Under the pieces are notes generated by a model. That model did no database searches, was not told the DNA's origin, and saw nothing but the letters and a program-made list of their open reading frames with translations. Below are positions 16,558 to 26,227 of a DNA stretch of 64,000 nucleotides, in pieces. The DNA lies in assembly GCF_009659625.1 (NCBI RefSeq), contig NZ_VOIW01000001.1:744001-808000 (forward strand). The letters run 5' to 3'. Each line of letters starts with the position of its first letter. Positions within the stretch are counted from its first letter, which is position 1. Both the position numbers and the translations under genes were made by a program. This DNA is from Pseudomonas haemolytica. GTDB lineage: Bacteria; Pseudomonadota; Gammaproteobacteria; Pseudomonadales; Pseudomonadaceae.

Positions 16558-17349
16558 GTGGCTTTTGTACAACTCGCCGAGGGCGAACTGCATTACCAAT
16601 TGGACGGGCCGCAGGGGGCACCGGTGCTGGTGCTGTCCAACTCCCTGGGCACTGACCTGCATATGTGGGACATCCAGATCCCGGCGTTCACCAAGTATTT
16701 TCGCGTATTGCGCTTCGACACCCGTGGCCATGGCAAATCCCTGGTGACCGAAGGGCCGTACAGCATCGAGCAACTGGGCCGTGACGTGATCGCACTGCTG
16801 GATGCGCTGGATATCCAACGTGCACATTTTTGCGGCCTGTCTATGGGCGGCTTGATCGGCCAGTGGCTGGGCATTTACGCCGGCGAGCGCCTGCAGCGCC
16901 TGGTGGTGTGCAATACCGCCGCCAAGATCGGTACGCCTGAGGTGTGGAACCCACGCATCGAAATGGTCCTGCGTGATGGCGCCGCCGCGATGGTGGCCCT
17001 GCGCGATGCATCGATTGCGCGCTGGTTCACCGCGGATTTCGCAGCGGCCAACCCGCATCAGGCCAAGCAGATCACCGACATGCTTGCGGCCACCTCGCCT
17101 GAAGGTTATGCCGCCAACTGCGGTGCGGTGCGCGATGCGGATTTTCGTGAGCAATTGTCGTCGATCAGCGTGCCGACCCTGGTGATAGCCGGCACCGAAG
17201 ACGCGGTGACGCCGCCAGCCGGCAGCCACTTTATCCAGAGCCATGTGCGCGGCGCTGAATACGCCGAGTTCTATGCGGCGCACCTGTCCAATGTGCAAGC
17301 CGGCGCTGCGTTCAGCGACCGCGTGATTGAATTTCTGCTGGCCCGCTGA
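16558..17349 (+). CDS. pcaD: 3-oxoadipate enol-lactonase
   Basis: The 263-residue alpha/beta hydrolase has the nucleophile elbow CGLSMGG with Ser95, an acid region AGTEDAVTPP and a C-terminal His in AAHLSNVQAG. It hydrolyses beta-ketoadipate enol-lactone to beta-ketoadipate. The start is a GTG at 16558 behind TGAGGAG, which gives the family N-terminus AFVQLAEGELHYQLDG. It sits between pcaB and pcaC with short gaps, in pathway-related order. Confidence 0.95.
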   Translation: MAFVQLAEGELHYQLDGPQGAPVLVLSNSLGTDLHMWDIQIPAFTKYFRVLRFDTRGHGKSLVTEGPYSIEQLGRDVIALLDALDIQRAHFCGLSMGGLIGQWLGIYAGERLQRLVVCNTAAKIGTPEVWNPRIEMVLRDGAAAMVALRDASIARWFTADFAAANPHQAKQITDMLAATSPEGYAANCGAVRDADFREQLSSISVPTLVIAGTEDAVTPPAGSHFIQSHVRGAEYAEFYAAHLSNVQAGAAFSDRVIEFLLAR

Positions 17350-17359
17350 GGAGCTTTTT

Positions 17360-17755
17360 GTGGACGAGAAACAACGTTACGCCGACGGCCTGCAAGTGCG
17401 CCGCGAAGTACTGGGCGATGCTCATGTCGACCGAAGCCTCAATGCCCTGACCGAGTTCAACAGCGAGTTCCAGGAAATGATCACCCGCCACGCCTGGGGT
17501 GATATCTGGACCCGCCCTGGCTTGCCACGGCACACCCGTAGCCTGATCACCATCGCCATGCTGATCGGCATGAACCGCAGTGAAGAGCTGAAACTGCACC
17601 TGCGTGCGGCCGCCAGCAATGGCGTGACCCGCGCCGAGATCAAGGAAGTGCTGATGCAGAGTGCGATCTATTGTGGGATACCGGCGGCGAATGCGACGTT
17701 TCACCTGGCAGAGTCGGTGTGGGATGAGCTGGGGGTTGAGTCGCGGGAGTCATAA
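17360..17755 (+). CDS. pcaC: 4-carboxymuconolactone decarboxylase
   Basis: The 131-residue protein is a CMD/AhpD-like family member with RSLITIAMLIGMNRSEELKL and AEIKEVLMQSAIYCGIPAA. It decarboxylates 4-carboxymuconolactone to the enol-lactone used by PcaD. The GTG at 17360 follows GAGGAG at 17348-17353 and gives the PcaC N-terminus DEKQRYADGLQVRREVLG. An in-frame ATG at 17327 would overlap pcaD and lacks such a site. It closes the pca cluster. Confidence 0.95.
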   Translation: MDEKQRYADGLQVRREVLGDAHVDRSLNALTEFNSEFQEMITRHAWGDIWTRPGLPRHTRSLITIAMLIGMNRSEELKLHLRAAASNGVTRAEIKEVLMQSAIYCGIPAANATFHLAESVWDELGVESRES

Positions 17756-17763
17756 ACATGAAA

Positions 17764-17789
17764 CCCCGCCTGCTGGCTATCAGGCGGGG
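17764..17789. terminator. Hairpin between the convergent pcaC and low-GC gene
   Basis: CCCCGCCTG (17764-17772) pairs with CAGGCGGGG (17781-17789) around an 8-base loop, just after the pcaC stop. The flanking T tracts are short (three on the minus strand), so it is probably a modest terminator in either direction. Confidence 0.6.
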
Positions 17790-17818
17790 CGCATTCATGA
17801 CGTTATGCCCGGGTGGGT

Positions 17819-18952
17819 TCAGGCACTGGTTTCGACAGGGTTATAGTTTTGTGTGGTATAGCGCTGCTTCAAGTTGGGTTCTTCTTCACCCGAAACGAAC
17901 CCGCCGCCACTGTATAAAGTGCCGGCTTTACCATCGCCCATGTTAATAAAGGCATAGTTCTTTACATTAGAGTCGATGGTGACTTTATCTTCTCCGTCTC
18001 CTGCTTGAATGAACAGCCTGGAACCACCCGACGGATCGTTTTTAATCGGCAGGAGGAATTTCTGTCCATTAACTTCAGCTAACAATGAATTGTCTTCTGC
18101 TGCACTGATACGAATAGTGTCATTACCGCTGCCGGCGATGATTTGCATGACGCCGTCGCCGAACTGCCTTGGGTTGTTGTTTGGCGAGAACTTGAAGGTG
18201 GTCTCGTCATGTTTGAATTCGGCCCCTTTTTGCAGGTGAGGTGCAATGGCGATGATTTCGGGTTGCGAGAATGTTTTCACGCCCGCCGACTCGGGGGCAG
18301 AGGTATAGCCATTGGTCCCGGACACTGTGTGGTTATCGTTAAGGCTCACAGTGGTTTGGAACCAGATGTCGTCTGCAATTTTGACGTGGTCGTCGCCACC
18401 CTTGGTTTTTATTTCTACGGTATCGGTCATGCCGCCAACATTTTGAACGGGCAGCAAGTAACGCCGTCCGTTTATTTCTGCGACGACCCCAATGTCCGGC
18501 AGGCTCTTGAGGTGAACGTTGTCTGCACTATTACCGGTTTCGATAGTGACTTTGTTACGTAGCATGGGAATGCCGTGAAAACTGCCTTCATGGGCCGTTG
18601 CGGAGGTGATTTTGACGGTGCCGTTATCATACGTGTGAGTGGTCGGCGTGCTGGTGAGGGCGCGTGGCACTTCGGTGATGGGGCGTGATTCCATGGGCTG
18701 TTGTGCTGGAGCCGTAGCAGCGGAATTGACGGGTTTATCCGTCAAGGTGTTAAGACGCTGGCCGATCAGCGATGTAACAACCTGGTCCTTCGCCGTTGCA
18801 GTTTTTTTGGCGGTGTTTGCCGGTAGAAAGTTATCTTCTTTACGGTGAAGTGTGTGTGGTGAGTTTGAATGTTTTTTATCGGGATCAATGGATTTTTCAT
18901 TAGCGTTGTAAAGGCTGTGCGAATAGCTGTTCTGTGAGGGAATTGTCGACAT
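17819..18952 (-). CDS. Unrecognised low-GC protein with two copies of a ~70-residue RTX-like module
   Basis: The 377-residue product has no signal peptide or membrane span. Residues 1-110 are polar and Ser/Thr/Asn-rich, like a disordered or secretion-signal region. Two segments, about 134-204 and 268-338, are related: each has an Asp/Asn-Gly-rich strand (ETGNSADNVHL; AGSGNDTIRI), then AEINGRRYLLPVQN or AEVNGQKFLLPIKN, then KGGDDHVKI or GDGEDKVTI. The last motifs resemble calcium-binding RTX nonapeptides, but too few repeats exist for a classic RTX domain. AAGGAC precedes the ATG. GC is well below neighbouring genes, suggesting transfer. It may be a secreted effector or adhesin-like protein; function unknown. 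Confidence 0.75.
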   Translation of the reverse strand: MSTIPSQNSYSHSLYNANEKSIDPDKKHSNSPHTLHRKEDNFLPANTAKKTATAKDQVVTSLIGQRLNTLTDKPVNSAATAPAQQPMESRPITEVPRALTSTPTTHTYDNGTVKITSATAHEGSFHGIPMLRNKVTIETGNSADNVHLKSLPDIGVVAEINGRRYLLPVQNVGGMTDTVEIKTKGGDDHVKIADDIWFQTTVSLNDNHTVSGTNGYTSAPESAGVKTFSQPEIIAIAPHLQKGAEFKHDETTFKFSPNNNPRQFGDGVMQIIAGSGNDTIRISAAEDNSLLAEVNGQKFLLPIKNDPSGGSRLFIQAGDGEDKVTIDSNVKNYAFINMGDGKAGTLYSGGGFVSGEEEPNLKQRYTTQNYNPVETSA

Positions 18953-19192
18953 GACTAAGTCCTTTTAAATGTTAGGAAGTATGATTTGGTTAGGCAGTGC
19001 GCGATACGTCTTACGTGCTACTGATCCGATAGTGGGGGTGCGGGAGTATTGAGTTCCAGCGCCACTTGTTTCATTTTCCTACGTGTTTAAAGGGCTTGTG
19101 GTCAGTCGGCGGTTAATAAGACGGGCGTGGTGGGGCAAGATGGGACTACCTGTCTGACTTAAATATCTTACTGCTGTAAGTGTTTGTAGCTT

Positions 19193-20092
19193 TCAGTGTG
19201 AGTCCGTATCCCATATCCAGTTCCATACGCCCGGCAGATGGACCTCTTCATTCACATCCTTCACGGTACGTGCCAGTGCTGCGCGTTCCAGCATGGCGGT
19301 GTCGGTGTAGAACGGCTCGGCAGCGGTCTTTACTCCGTTGATTCGTGCGCTGTCCATCAGGATTTGCAAGTACTCCTGCATGTGTCGGGCTGTGTAGCGG
19401 TTGATATCGTGGAAGGTCACCACCACCGGTATCACGCCCTCCACGCTAGGCAACTCTCCCAAGGCGATACGTTCGCGTACAACTGACAGTTGCCGATACA
19501 AGTTGGCCCGCCGACGCGGGCTGCCATTGAAGCCCCAGATCTTGCCGTCGTTGGCACTCAGGTCCGTCAGCAGTACCTGCATGCCGTGCCGCTGGTAGGC
19601 GGCGAAGGTGCGCTTGTCGTAGTTCCAGAAGGGCGGGCGTACCAATACAGGGGGCGTACCGGTGATGCTTGCGATAGCCGCGGCGCCGACGGTGAGGGTG
19701 CGCTCCAGCTCTGTGTCATTCAACCAACGGTGGTTGGTATGAAATGTCGTGGCGGTGTGGAACGCCAGGAGGTGGCCGGCGGCGAATTCACGTTCCATGG
19801 TCTTGCGCCCCCGGGAACTGCCGCCGGAGCGGTAGGCCTCGGTCTGCAGGAAGAACACTGCCTTGATGCCCGGTAATACCGGGTTATGTGCCAGATCAGC
19901 CACCACCGACCGGCTCGGATTGTTGTAGCCCGAGGCACTGGGGCCGTCATCGAAGGTCAGCAGGAAGCGGATCGGTGCCTGGGCCTGCAAGCGCTCCTGG
20001 GTCGTTGGCGTCAGGGTAATGGGCGCGCCGATGCAGCCGCTCAGGCTCAGCGCCAGGGCGAACAATGCGGTGGCTGCGGCAAGGGATTTCAT
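19193..20092 (-). CDS. Polysaccharide deacetylase-like lipoprotein (NodB homology fold)
   Basis: The 299-residue protein begins with a lipoprotein signal, ending LSLSGC with Cys19 as the lipidated residue. The catalytic TFDDGPSASG motif follows at about residue 49. A second region LLAFHTATTFHTNHRWL aligns with the zinc-His motif of NodB domains, with RPPFWNYD and VVTFHDINRY as the later motifs. It probably deacetylates an amino-sugar polymer in the periplasm. It stands alone between the low-GC gene and the porin gene on the minus strand. The substrate is unknown. Confidence 0.82.
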   Translation of the reverse strand: MKSLAAATALFALALSLSGCIGAPITLTPTTQERLQAQAPIRFLLTFDDGPSASGYNNPSRSVVADLAHNPVLPGIKAVFFLQTEAYRSGGSSRGRKTMEREFAAGHLLAFHTATTFHTNHRWLNDTELERTLTVGAAAIASITGTPPVLVRPPFWNYDKRTFAAYQRHGMQVLLTDLSANDGKIWGFNGSPRRRANLYRQLSVVRERIALGELPSVEGVIPVVVTFHDINRYTARHMQEYLQILMDSARINGVKTAAEPFYTDTAMLERAALARTVKDVNEEVHLPGVWNWIWDTDSH

Positions 20093-20174
20093 GGGGGACG
20101 CGAGCTCGATAAAGGCCGCTGCTGGGTGGGTCAGCAGCGGCAGGCGCGCACCATACCGTAAGTCTGGCGCCGGT

Positions 20175-21425
20175 TCACAGTAGACTTATCGGATAGCTGA
20201 CGATCAACCGGTTTTCATCGAACTCATTGTTGCTGTAGTCCCGGCGCATGCTGGAATTGCGCCAGCGCACGTTGAAGTTCTTCAGTGTGCCGCTCTGCAC
20301 CGTATAGCCCACTTCACTTTCACGCCCCCACTCCTTGCCGTCCGTGATAGCGCCGGTGTGTACGTTGCTGCCGCTGATGTAGCGGTTCATCAAGGTCAGG
20401 CCCGGTATGCCGAGGGCGGCGAAGTTATAGTCGTGGCGCACCTGCCAGGATTTTTCCTCGGCGTTGTCGTAACTCGAGTTGTAGCTGTCGTTGGCCAAGG
20501 TGCCGCCGCTGGTGCCGTTGACGCGCATCCAGGCGCTGTTGCCGGTGAGTTTTTGCAGGCCGACATAGAAGGTGTTGCCGCCGTACCTGGCGGAGAACAG
20601 GCCGGACCAGGTTTTGTTGTCGAGGCTGCCTGCGCGGGCGCTACCGTCGTCCTTGCCGTAGAAAAACCCGAGGTTGGCGCCGAGGGTCCAGTCGCCGACG
20701 GGTTGGCTGTGGATCAGGTTGATGAACTGCTGGCTGTAGATATCCTTGAGTTGGGCGTTCCACACGCCGACCTGGGTGCGCTTGTCATTGAACGCGTATT
20801 CGGCGCCCTGGAAGTTGAAGCGGTCGGAGGTAAACGCAGTTTTACCGAACATCGTCATGTCGCTCATGCTGCTGTCGTCACGCGGGCTGTTGGCGCGGAA
20901 CTGGCCGCCATACAGGGTCAGGCCGTCGATTTCCTTCGAAGTGATCTGCCCGCCGCGCAGGGTTTGCGGCAGTGAGCGGCCGTCGTCCGAGCGCAGGATC
21001 GGCAGCACCGGCATCCATTCGCCTACCTTCAGTTCAGTCTTGGAAAGCCGCGCCTTGAACGCCACGCCCAGGCGCCCGAATTCATCCGCTGGCCGGCCAT
21101 CATGGTCCAGCGGCAGCAACTGGGTGCCACCGGTGCCACGCCCGCCATCAAGCTTGAGCGAGTACAAGCCCAGCACATCCACACCGAAACCTACGGTGCC
21201 TTGAGTGAAACCGGACTTGGCGTCGAGGATGAAGCTCTGCGTCCACTCCTGCGCACCGCCCTGGGTTTTGGTCGGGTTGGTGTAATTGCGGTTGAAGAAG
21301 AAATTGCGCAGGTTGAGGTTGGCGCTGGCGTCTTCGAAAAAGCCGTGCTCTTGGGCGATAGCAGGAAGGGCAAGACTGGCGACAGCGGTAGCCAGCAACA
21401 GCTGGCGCGGTTGGAAAGTGCTCAT
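20175..21425 (-). CDS. OprD-family outer-membrane porin (possibly PcaP-like)
   Basis: The 416-residue protein has a signal peptide (LLLATAVASLALPAIAQE). The OprD family pattern follows: a start HGFFEDASANLNLRNFFFNR, a middle EWTQSFILDAKSGFTQGTVG, and a C-terminal ending VSYPISLL with alternating beta strands. OprD porins let small carboxylates and amino acids cross the outer membrane. In P. putida an OprD-family gene (pcaP) follows pcaC. Here the porin lies 2.4 kb beyond pcaC and faces the other way, so a role in aromatic uptake is inference. The ATG at 21425 gives a proper signal peptide. An A-rich Crc-type motif lies in the leader. Confidence 0.88.
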   Translation of the reverse strand: MSTFQPRQLLLATAVASLALPAIAQEHGFFEDASANLNLRNFFFNRNYTNPTKTQGGAQEWTQSFILDAKSGFTQGTVGFGVDVLGLYSLKLDGGRGTGGTQLLPLDHDGRPADEFGRLGVAFKARLSKTELKVGEWMPVLPILRSDDGRSLPQTLRGGQITSKEIDGLTLYGGQFRANSPRDDSSMSDMTMFGKTAFTSDRFNFQGAEYAFNDKRTQVGVWNAQLKDIYSQQFINLIHSQPVGDWTLGANLGFFYGKDDGSARAGSLDNKTWSGLFSARYGGNTFYVGLQKLTGNSAWMRVNGTSGGTLANDSYNSSYDNAEEKSWQVRHDYNFAALGIPGLTLMNRYISGSNVHTGAITDGKEWGRESEVGYTVQSGTLKNFNVRWRNSSMRRDYSNNEFDENRLIVSYPISLL

Positions 21426-21438
21426 GGCGTTGGACCTG

Positions 21439-21446
21439 TTGTTATT
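21439..21446 (-). promoter_or_regulatory. Crc/Hfq-type motif in the porin mRNA leader
   Basis: The minus strand reads AATAACAA here, 13 bases before the porin ATG, matching AANAANAA. Together with similar motifs at pcaK and pcaT it suggests shared catabolite repression of aromatic uptake. Call by motif only. Confidence 0.45.
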
Positions 21447-21560
21447 GGGTTTATTCAGGTGGGCGCCATGGTGCGCGGTGGTGCGGGGGCGATTCAATCA
21501 GGGCAGGGTGGGTTGTGGGCGATGATCGAACGCAAGTTGGCGGGATGAAAATCAAGGCAT

Positions 21561-21596
21561 AAAAAAACCGCTTCCGGTGAGGGAAGCGGTTTTTTC
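21561..21596. terminator. Terminator at the end of emhABC
   Basis: ACCGCTTCC (21567-21575) pairs with GGAAGCGGT (21582-21590). The A run on the left gives a T tract for the minus-strand efflux operon, and TTTTTT on the right serves the other direction. It lies 13 bp beyond the emhC stop. Confidence 0.88.
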
Positions 21597-21608
21597 ATAC
21601 CCGCGCTA

Positions 21609-23066
21609 TCAGAACAACTTCAACGGCGGTGCTTCTTCTTTCAGCGGTTCATTCTTCGCCGTTTGCTCGTTCCAACCACCACCGAGGGCCTTGTACAGGT
21701 TGACCTCGCTGTTGAGCTGCGCCAGGCGGTCGGTGATCAGCGATTGCTGGGCACTGAACAGTTGGCGTTGGGCGTCGAGGAACGTCAGGTTGCTGTCGAC
21801 ACCAATGCGGTAGCGACGCTCGGCCAGGCGGTAGTAATCCTGGTTGGCGGCGACGAAGCCACGTTGGGCGTCCAGTTGCTGCTTGTAGGTCTCACGTGCG
21901 GCAAGGCCGTCGGAGACTTCCTGGAAGCCGGTCTGGATCGCTTTCTCGTAGTTGGCCACGTTGATCTCTTTCTGGATCTTCGAGTAGTCCAGGCTTGCGC
22001 GCAGGCTACCGGCGTTGAAGATCGGGATGTTGATCTGCGGGGCAAACGCCCAGGTGCCCGAACCGCCTTTGAACAGGCCGCCCAGGGTAGGGCTGGCGGT
22101 ACCGGCGCTGGCGGTCAGGCTGATGCTCGGGAAGAACGCCGCACGGGCCGCGCCGATATTGGCGTTGGCCGCCTTGAGGTTGTACTCGGCCTGCACAATG
22201 TCGGGACGACGTTGCAGCAGGTCCGACGGCAACCCGGCAGGCACTTCGCTGAGCAGGTCATCCGACAGTGGCTTGCTGGCGATATTTGCCGGCAGGCCGG
22301 TGCCCAGCAGCAGGGTCAGGTTGTTTTCGTCCTGGGCCACCTGGCGGGTATACCGGGCCAGTTGAACCCGGGCGTTTTCCACCGAGGTGCGTGCCTGGCT
22401 GAGGTCGAGGGCCGAGGCCACGCCGACTTCGTTGCTGCGCGAGGTGAGCTTGAAGCTCTGCTCGAAAGCACCGAGGGTGTCCTGGGTCAGCTTGAGCAGC
22501 TCCTTGTCGGCCTGCCAGGTCAGGTAGGCATTCGCCACGCTGGCCACCAGGCTGATTTGGGTGCTGCGGCGCGCTTCTTCAGTCGCGAAGTACTTTTGCA
22601 GCGCCTCTTCGCTCAGGCTACGGACGCGACCGAACAGGTCCAACTCGTAAGAGCTGATCCCGAGGCCGGCCGAGTATTGGCTGGTGATGCCCGATTCGCC
22701 GGTCTGCGACAGTTTGGCCGGGGTACGCTGGCGGCTGCCGCTGCCAGTGGCCGACACGGCTGGGAACAGGTCGGCACGCTGGATCTGGTACTGCGCCGCA
22801 TACGCGTCGATGTTCAGCGCCGCGACACGCAGGTCACGGTTGTTCACCAGCGCGGTCTGGATCAGCTGTTGCAGGGCAGGGTCATGGAAAAACTGCTTCC
22901 AGCCCTGCTCGGCAGCGGCCTGGCCCGGCGCCTGGGCCGACGAGTACGCCGGCCCCTGCGGGAACTGGGCCGCTACCGGCGCTTCGGGGCGCTGGTAGTC
23001 AGGTATCAGCGAGCAGCCACTGAGCACGAATGCCGTGACGGCTAGGGAAAGTAGCGACTTGCTCAT
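21609..23066 (-). CDS. emhC: Outer-membrane efflux channel lipoprotein of the EmhABC/TtgABC pump
   Basis: The 485-residue protein is an OprM/TtgC-type channel. A lipoprotein signal ends [20 protein letters not shown] (Cys18 lipidated), and two outer-membrane efflux protein repeats follow with [19 protein letters not shown] and [19 protein letters not shown]. It forms the trimeric exit duct for the RND pump. Its ATG overlaps the end of emhB (ATGA), and it ends the operon before a strong terminator. The nearest named systems are EmhC of P. fluorescens and TtgC of P. putida. Confidence 0.92.
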   Translation of the reverse strand: MSKSLLSLAVTAFVLSGCSLIPDYQRPEAPVAAQFPQGPAYSSAQAPGQAAAEQGWKQFFHDPALQQLIQTALVNNRDLRVAALNIDAYAAQYQIQRADLFPAVSATGSGSRQRTPAKLSQTGESGITSQYSAGLGISSYELDLFGRVRSLSEEALQKYFATEEARRSTQISLVASVANAYLTWQADKELLKLTQDTLGAFEQSFKLTSRSNEVGVASALDLSQARTSVENARVQLARYTRQVAQDENNLTLLLGTGLPANIASKPLSDDLLSEVPAGLPSDLLQRRPDIVQAEYNLKAANANIGAARAAFFPSISLTASAGTASPTLGGLFKGGSGTWAFAPQINIPIFNAGSLRASLDYSKIQKEINVANYEKAIQTGFQEVSDGLAARETYKQQLDAQRGFVAANQDYYRLAERRYRIGVDSNLTFLDAQRQLFSAQQSLITDRLAQLNSEVNLYKALGGGWNEQTAKNEPLKEEAPPLKLF

Positions 23067-26000
23067 TGGCCAGCCTCTTTAGGAGTTTCAGTAGTGTCTT
23101 TCTTTTTACGTTCGCCGGCCGAGGACACGGTTGCATAGAACAGTGGCACCCAGAAGATCGCCAGCACAGTGGCCGTGATCATACCGCCGATTACGCCGGT
23201 ACCGATGGCATGCTGGCTACCCGAGCCTGCGCCACTGGAAATCGCCAGCGGCAGTACGCCGAGCACGAACGCCATGGACGTCATGATGATCGGGCGCAGA
23301 CGCATCCGCGACGCTTCGATAGCCGCCTCGACAATGCCTTTGCCTTGCTCGTGCAGCTCTTTGGCGAATTCCACGATCAGGATGGCGTTTTTCGCCGCCA
23401 GGCCCACCGTCACCAGCAAGCCCACCTGGAAGAACACGTCGTTGGACAGGCCGCGCAGGCTGGTGGCGATCAGCGCACCGATCACACCCAGTGGCACTAC
23501 CAGAATCACCGCGATCGGGATCGACCAGCTTTCGTACAAGGCCGCCAGGCAGAGGAACACCACCAGCAGCGACAGGGCGTACAGCGCAGGCGCCTGGGAG
23601 CCGGACAAGCGCTCTTCATACGACAGGCCGGTCCAGGAGTAGCCGATGCCGGCCGGCAGCTCTTTGGCAATGCGCTCGACTTCCGCCATCGCGTCACCGG
23701 TACTGTAGCCCGGTGCCGGAGTACCGAGGATTTCCATCGCCGCTACACCGTTGTATCGCGAGAGCTTGGGCGAGCCGAAGATCCACTGGCCCGACGAGAT
23801 GGCCGACAGTGGCACCATCTTCCCGGAGTTGCTGCGCACGTACCATTTGTCCAGGTCTTCCGGAGACATCCGGCTGGCAGCGTCACCTTGCACATACACC
23901 TTCTTCACACGACCACGGTCGATGAAGTCGTTGATGTAGCTACCGCCCAAGGCGATGGCCAGGGTCTGCTGGATATCCGCGAGGCTGATGCCCTGGGCAC
24001 TGGCTTTCTCGTCGTCGACGGTCAGCTCGTACTGCGGCTCATCGTTCACGCCGTTAGGACGTACGCCCGCCAGCACCTTGCTTTGCGCCGCCGCACCGAG
24101 GAACTGGTTACGTGCAGCCATCAGCTTGTCGTGGCCGACGCCACCCTGGTCTTGCAGGAACACGTCGAAACCGGTGGCGTTACCCAACTCCAGAACCGAA
24201 GGCGGCACGATGGCGAATACCATGGCGTCCTTGAAGGCCCCGAAGAAGTAACCCTGGGCACGCTTGGCCACTTCGAATACCGACATCGACGCATCACGCT
24301 CGTCCCACGGCTTGAGCATCACGAACGCGAGGCCCGAGCTCTGGCCACGACCAGCGAAGTTGAAGCCGTTTACGGTAAACACCGACTTCACAGCCTTGCC
24401 TTCACCCGGTTCGCCTTCCTTGTCATTGAGCAGGTAGGCACGCATGTCGTCGATCACGGTTTGCGTACGTTCAGCCGAAGAGCCTACCGGTGTCTGCACC
24501 TGGGCGAAGATCACACCCTGGTCTTCCTCTGGCAGGAACGCGCTTGGGATACGGGTGAACATCCAGATCATGCCGGCCAGGATCAGCACATACACCAGGA
24601 ACGCTGGAATCTTGTGCTTGATCATGGCGCCTACGCCGCGCTCGTACTTGAGTACGCCGCTGTCGAAGGTACGGTTGAACCAGCCGAAGAAGCCGCGCTT
24701 GGGCTGGCCATGTTTTTCTGGATCAATCGGCTTGAGCATGGTGGCGCACAAGGCCGGGGTGAAGATCAGGGCAACCAGTACCGACAATGCCATCGCCGAA
24801 ACAATGGTGATGGAGAACTGGCGGTAGATCACACCGGTGGAACCACCGAAGAACGCCATCGGCAGCAGTACCGCCGACAGTACCAGGGCGATACCTACCA
24901 GGGCGCCCTGGATCTGGCCCATGGACTTGATCGTCGCTTCTTTCGGCGACAGGTGTTCCTCGGCCATTACCCGTTCGACGTTTTCCACCACGACGATGGC
25001 ATCGTCCACCAGCAAGCCGATGGCCAGGATCATGCCGAACATGGTCAGGGTGTTGATGGTGAAGCCGCACGCGGCCAGGATCCCGAAGGTACCCAGCAAT
25101 ACCACCGGTACGGTCATGGTGGTGATGATGGTGGCGCGGAAGTTCTGCAGGAACAGGAACATCACCAGGAACACCAGCACGATCGCTTCGACCAGGGTGT
25201 CAACTACACCGGAGATCGATTCGGTCACGACCGGGGTGGTGTCATACGGTACTACCGCCTTCATGCCAGGCGGGAAGAACGGCTCCAGGGACTTCACTGT
25301 TTCGCGGATGGCCTTGCCGGTGTCCAGGGCGTTTGCACCGGCCGCCAGCTTGATGGCCATACCGGATGCCGGCTTACCGTTGAACTGTGCACTGATGCTG
25401 TAGTTCTGGCCGCCCAGCTCGATACGCGCGACGTCACCCAGGCGAACCTGCGAGCCGTCGGTGTTCACCTTCATCAGGATCTTGGCGAATTCGTCAGCGC
25501 TTTGCAGGCGTGTCTTGCCGATGATGGTGGCGTTCAGCTGGGTGCCGGGCAGGGCAGGCAAGCCGCCCAGTTGACCGGTAGCCACCTGCACGTTCTGCGC
25601 CTTGATGGCGTTGCTGACATCCACGGGCGTGAGCTGATAGTTGTTCAGCTTGGCCGGGTCGAGCCAGATACGCATGGCGTACTGCGAACCGAAGACCTGG
25701 AAGTCACCTACACCCGCGGTACGGGAGATCGGGTCCTGGATGTTGGACACGATGTAGTTGGACAGGTCGTCCTTGGTCATGCTGCCGTCTTCCGACACCA
25801 GACCGATCACCATCAGGAAGTTCTTCACCGACTTGGTCACGCGGATACCCTGTTGCTGCACTTCTTGTGGCAGCAGCGGGGTGGCCAGGTTCAGCTTGTT
25901 CTGCACCTGGACCTGGGCGATATCCGGGTTGGTACCCTGGTTGAACGTCGCGGTGATGGTCATGCTGCCGTCGGAGTTACTGTCTGAGGCGACATAACGC

Positions 26001-26224
26001 AGGTTGTCGATACCGTTGAGCTGTTGCTCGATGACTTGCACCACGGTGTCCTGCACGGTTTGTGCAGACGCGCCTGGGTAGGTTACCTGGATATCAATGG
26101 CCGTTGGCGCAATGGCCGGGTATTGGTTGATGGGCAACTTCAGGATCGACAGTGCCCCGACCAGCATGATCACCAGGGCAATTACCCAGGCGAAAATGGG
26201 ACGGTCGATAAAAAATTTCGACAT
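23063..26224 (-). CDS. emhB: RND multidrug efflux pump inner-membrane transporter (EmhB/TtgB/MexB type)
   Basis: The 1053-residue protein has the HAE-1 RND layout. It starts [20 protein letters not shown]; the two periplasmic porter regions and the proton relay aspartates in [16 protein letters not shown] follow, and the second half carries [16 protein letters not shown]. It takes hydrophobic drugs, solvents and polycyclic aromatics from the inner membrane and periplasm and exports them using the proton gradient. It lies 3 bp after emhA and overlaps emhC. Length and motifs are those of functional MexB homologues. Confidence 0.95.
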   Translation of the reverse strand: MSKFFIDRPIFAWVIALVIMLVGALSILKLPINQYPAIAPTAIDIQVTYPGASAQTVQDTVVQVIEQQLNGIDNLRYVASDSNSDGSMTITATFNQGTNPDIAQVQVQNKLNLATPLLPQEVQQQGIRVTKSVKNFLMVIGLVSEDGSMTKDDLSNYIVSNIQDPISRTAGVGDFQVFGSQYAMRIWLDPAKLNNYQLTPVDVSNAIKAQNVQVATGQLGGLPALPGTQLNATIIGKTRLQSADEFAKILMKVNTDGSQVRLGDVARIELGGQNYSISAQFNGKPASGMAIKLAAGANALDTGKAIRETVKSLEPFFPPGMKAVVPYDTTPVVTESISGVVDTLVEAIVLVFLVMFLFLQNFRATIITTMTVPVVLLGTFGILAACGFTINTLTMFGMILAIGLLVDDAIVVVENVERVMAEEHLSPKEATIKSMGQIQGALVGIALVLSAVLLPMAFFGGSTGVIYRQFSITIVSAMALSVLVALIFTPALCATMLKPIDPEKHGQPKRGFFGWFNRTFDSGVLKYERGVGAMIKHKIPAFLVYVLILAGMIWMFTRIPSAFLPEEDQGVIFAQVQTPVGSSAERTQTVIDDMRAYLLNDKEGEPGEGKAVKSVFTVNGFNFAGRGQSSGLAFVMLKPWDERDASMSVFEVAKRAQGYFFGAFKDAMVFAIVPPSVLELGNATGFDVFLQDQGGVGHDKLMAARNQFLGAAAQSKVLAGVRPNGVNDEPQYELTVDDEKASAQGISLADIQQTLAIALGGSYINDFIDRGRVKKVYVQGDAASRMSPEDLDKWYVRSNSGKMVPLSAISSGQWIFGSPKLSRYNGVAAMEILGTPAPGYSTGDAMAEVERIAKELPAGIGYSWTGLSYEERLSGSQAPALYALSLLVVFLCLAALYESWSIPIAVILVVPLGVIGALIATSLRGLSNDVFFQVGLLVTVGLAAKNAILIVEFAKELHEQGKGIVEAAIEASRMRLRPIIMTSMAFVLGVLPLAISSGAGSGSQHAIGTGVIGGMITATVLAIFWVPLFYATVSSAGERKKKDTTETPKEAGQ

Positions 26225-26227
26225 GGA

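Noticed and set aside
17819..18952. Calling the low-GC protein a classic RTX toxin
   Set aside because: Only a few degenerate GGxGxD-like motifs exist, with no tandem nonapeptide array and no adjacent type I secretion genes.
21663..23045. A 460-codon open frame opposite emhC
   Set aside because: Shadow of emhC on the other strand, with Val/Gly/Gln-biased sequence typical of antisense frames in GC-rich genomes.
23066..25987. A 973-codon open frame on the plus strand
   Set aside because: It is the antisense shadow of emhB, has His/Gln/Asp-rich low-quality content with no domain, and opposes a certain RND transporter gene.
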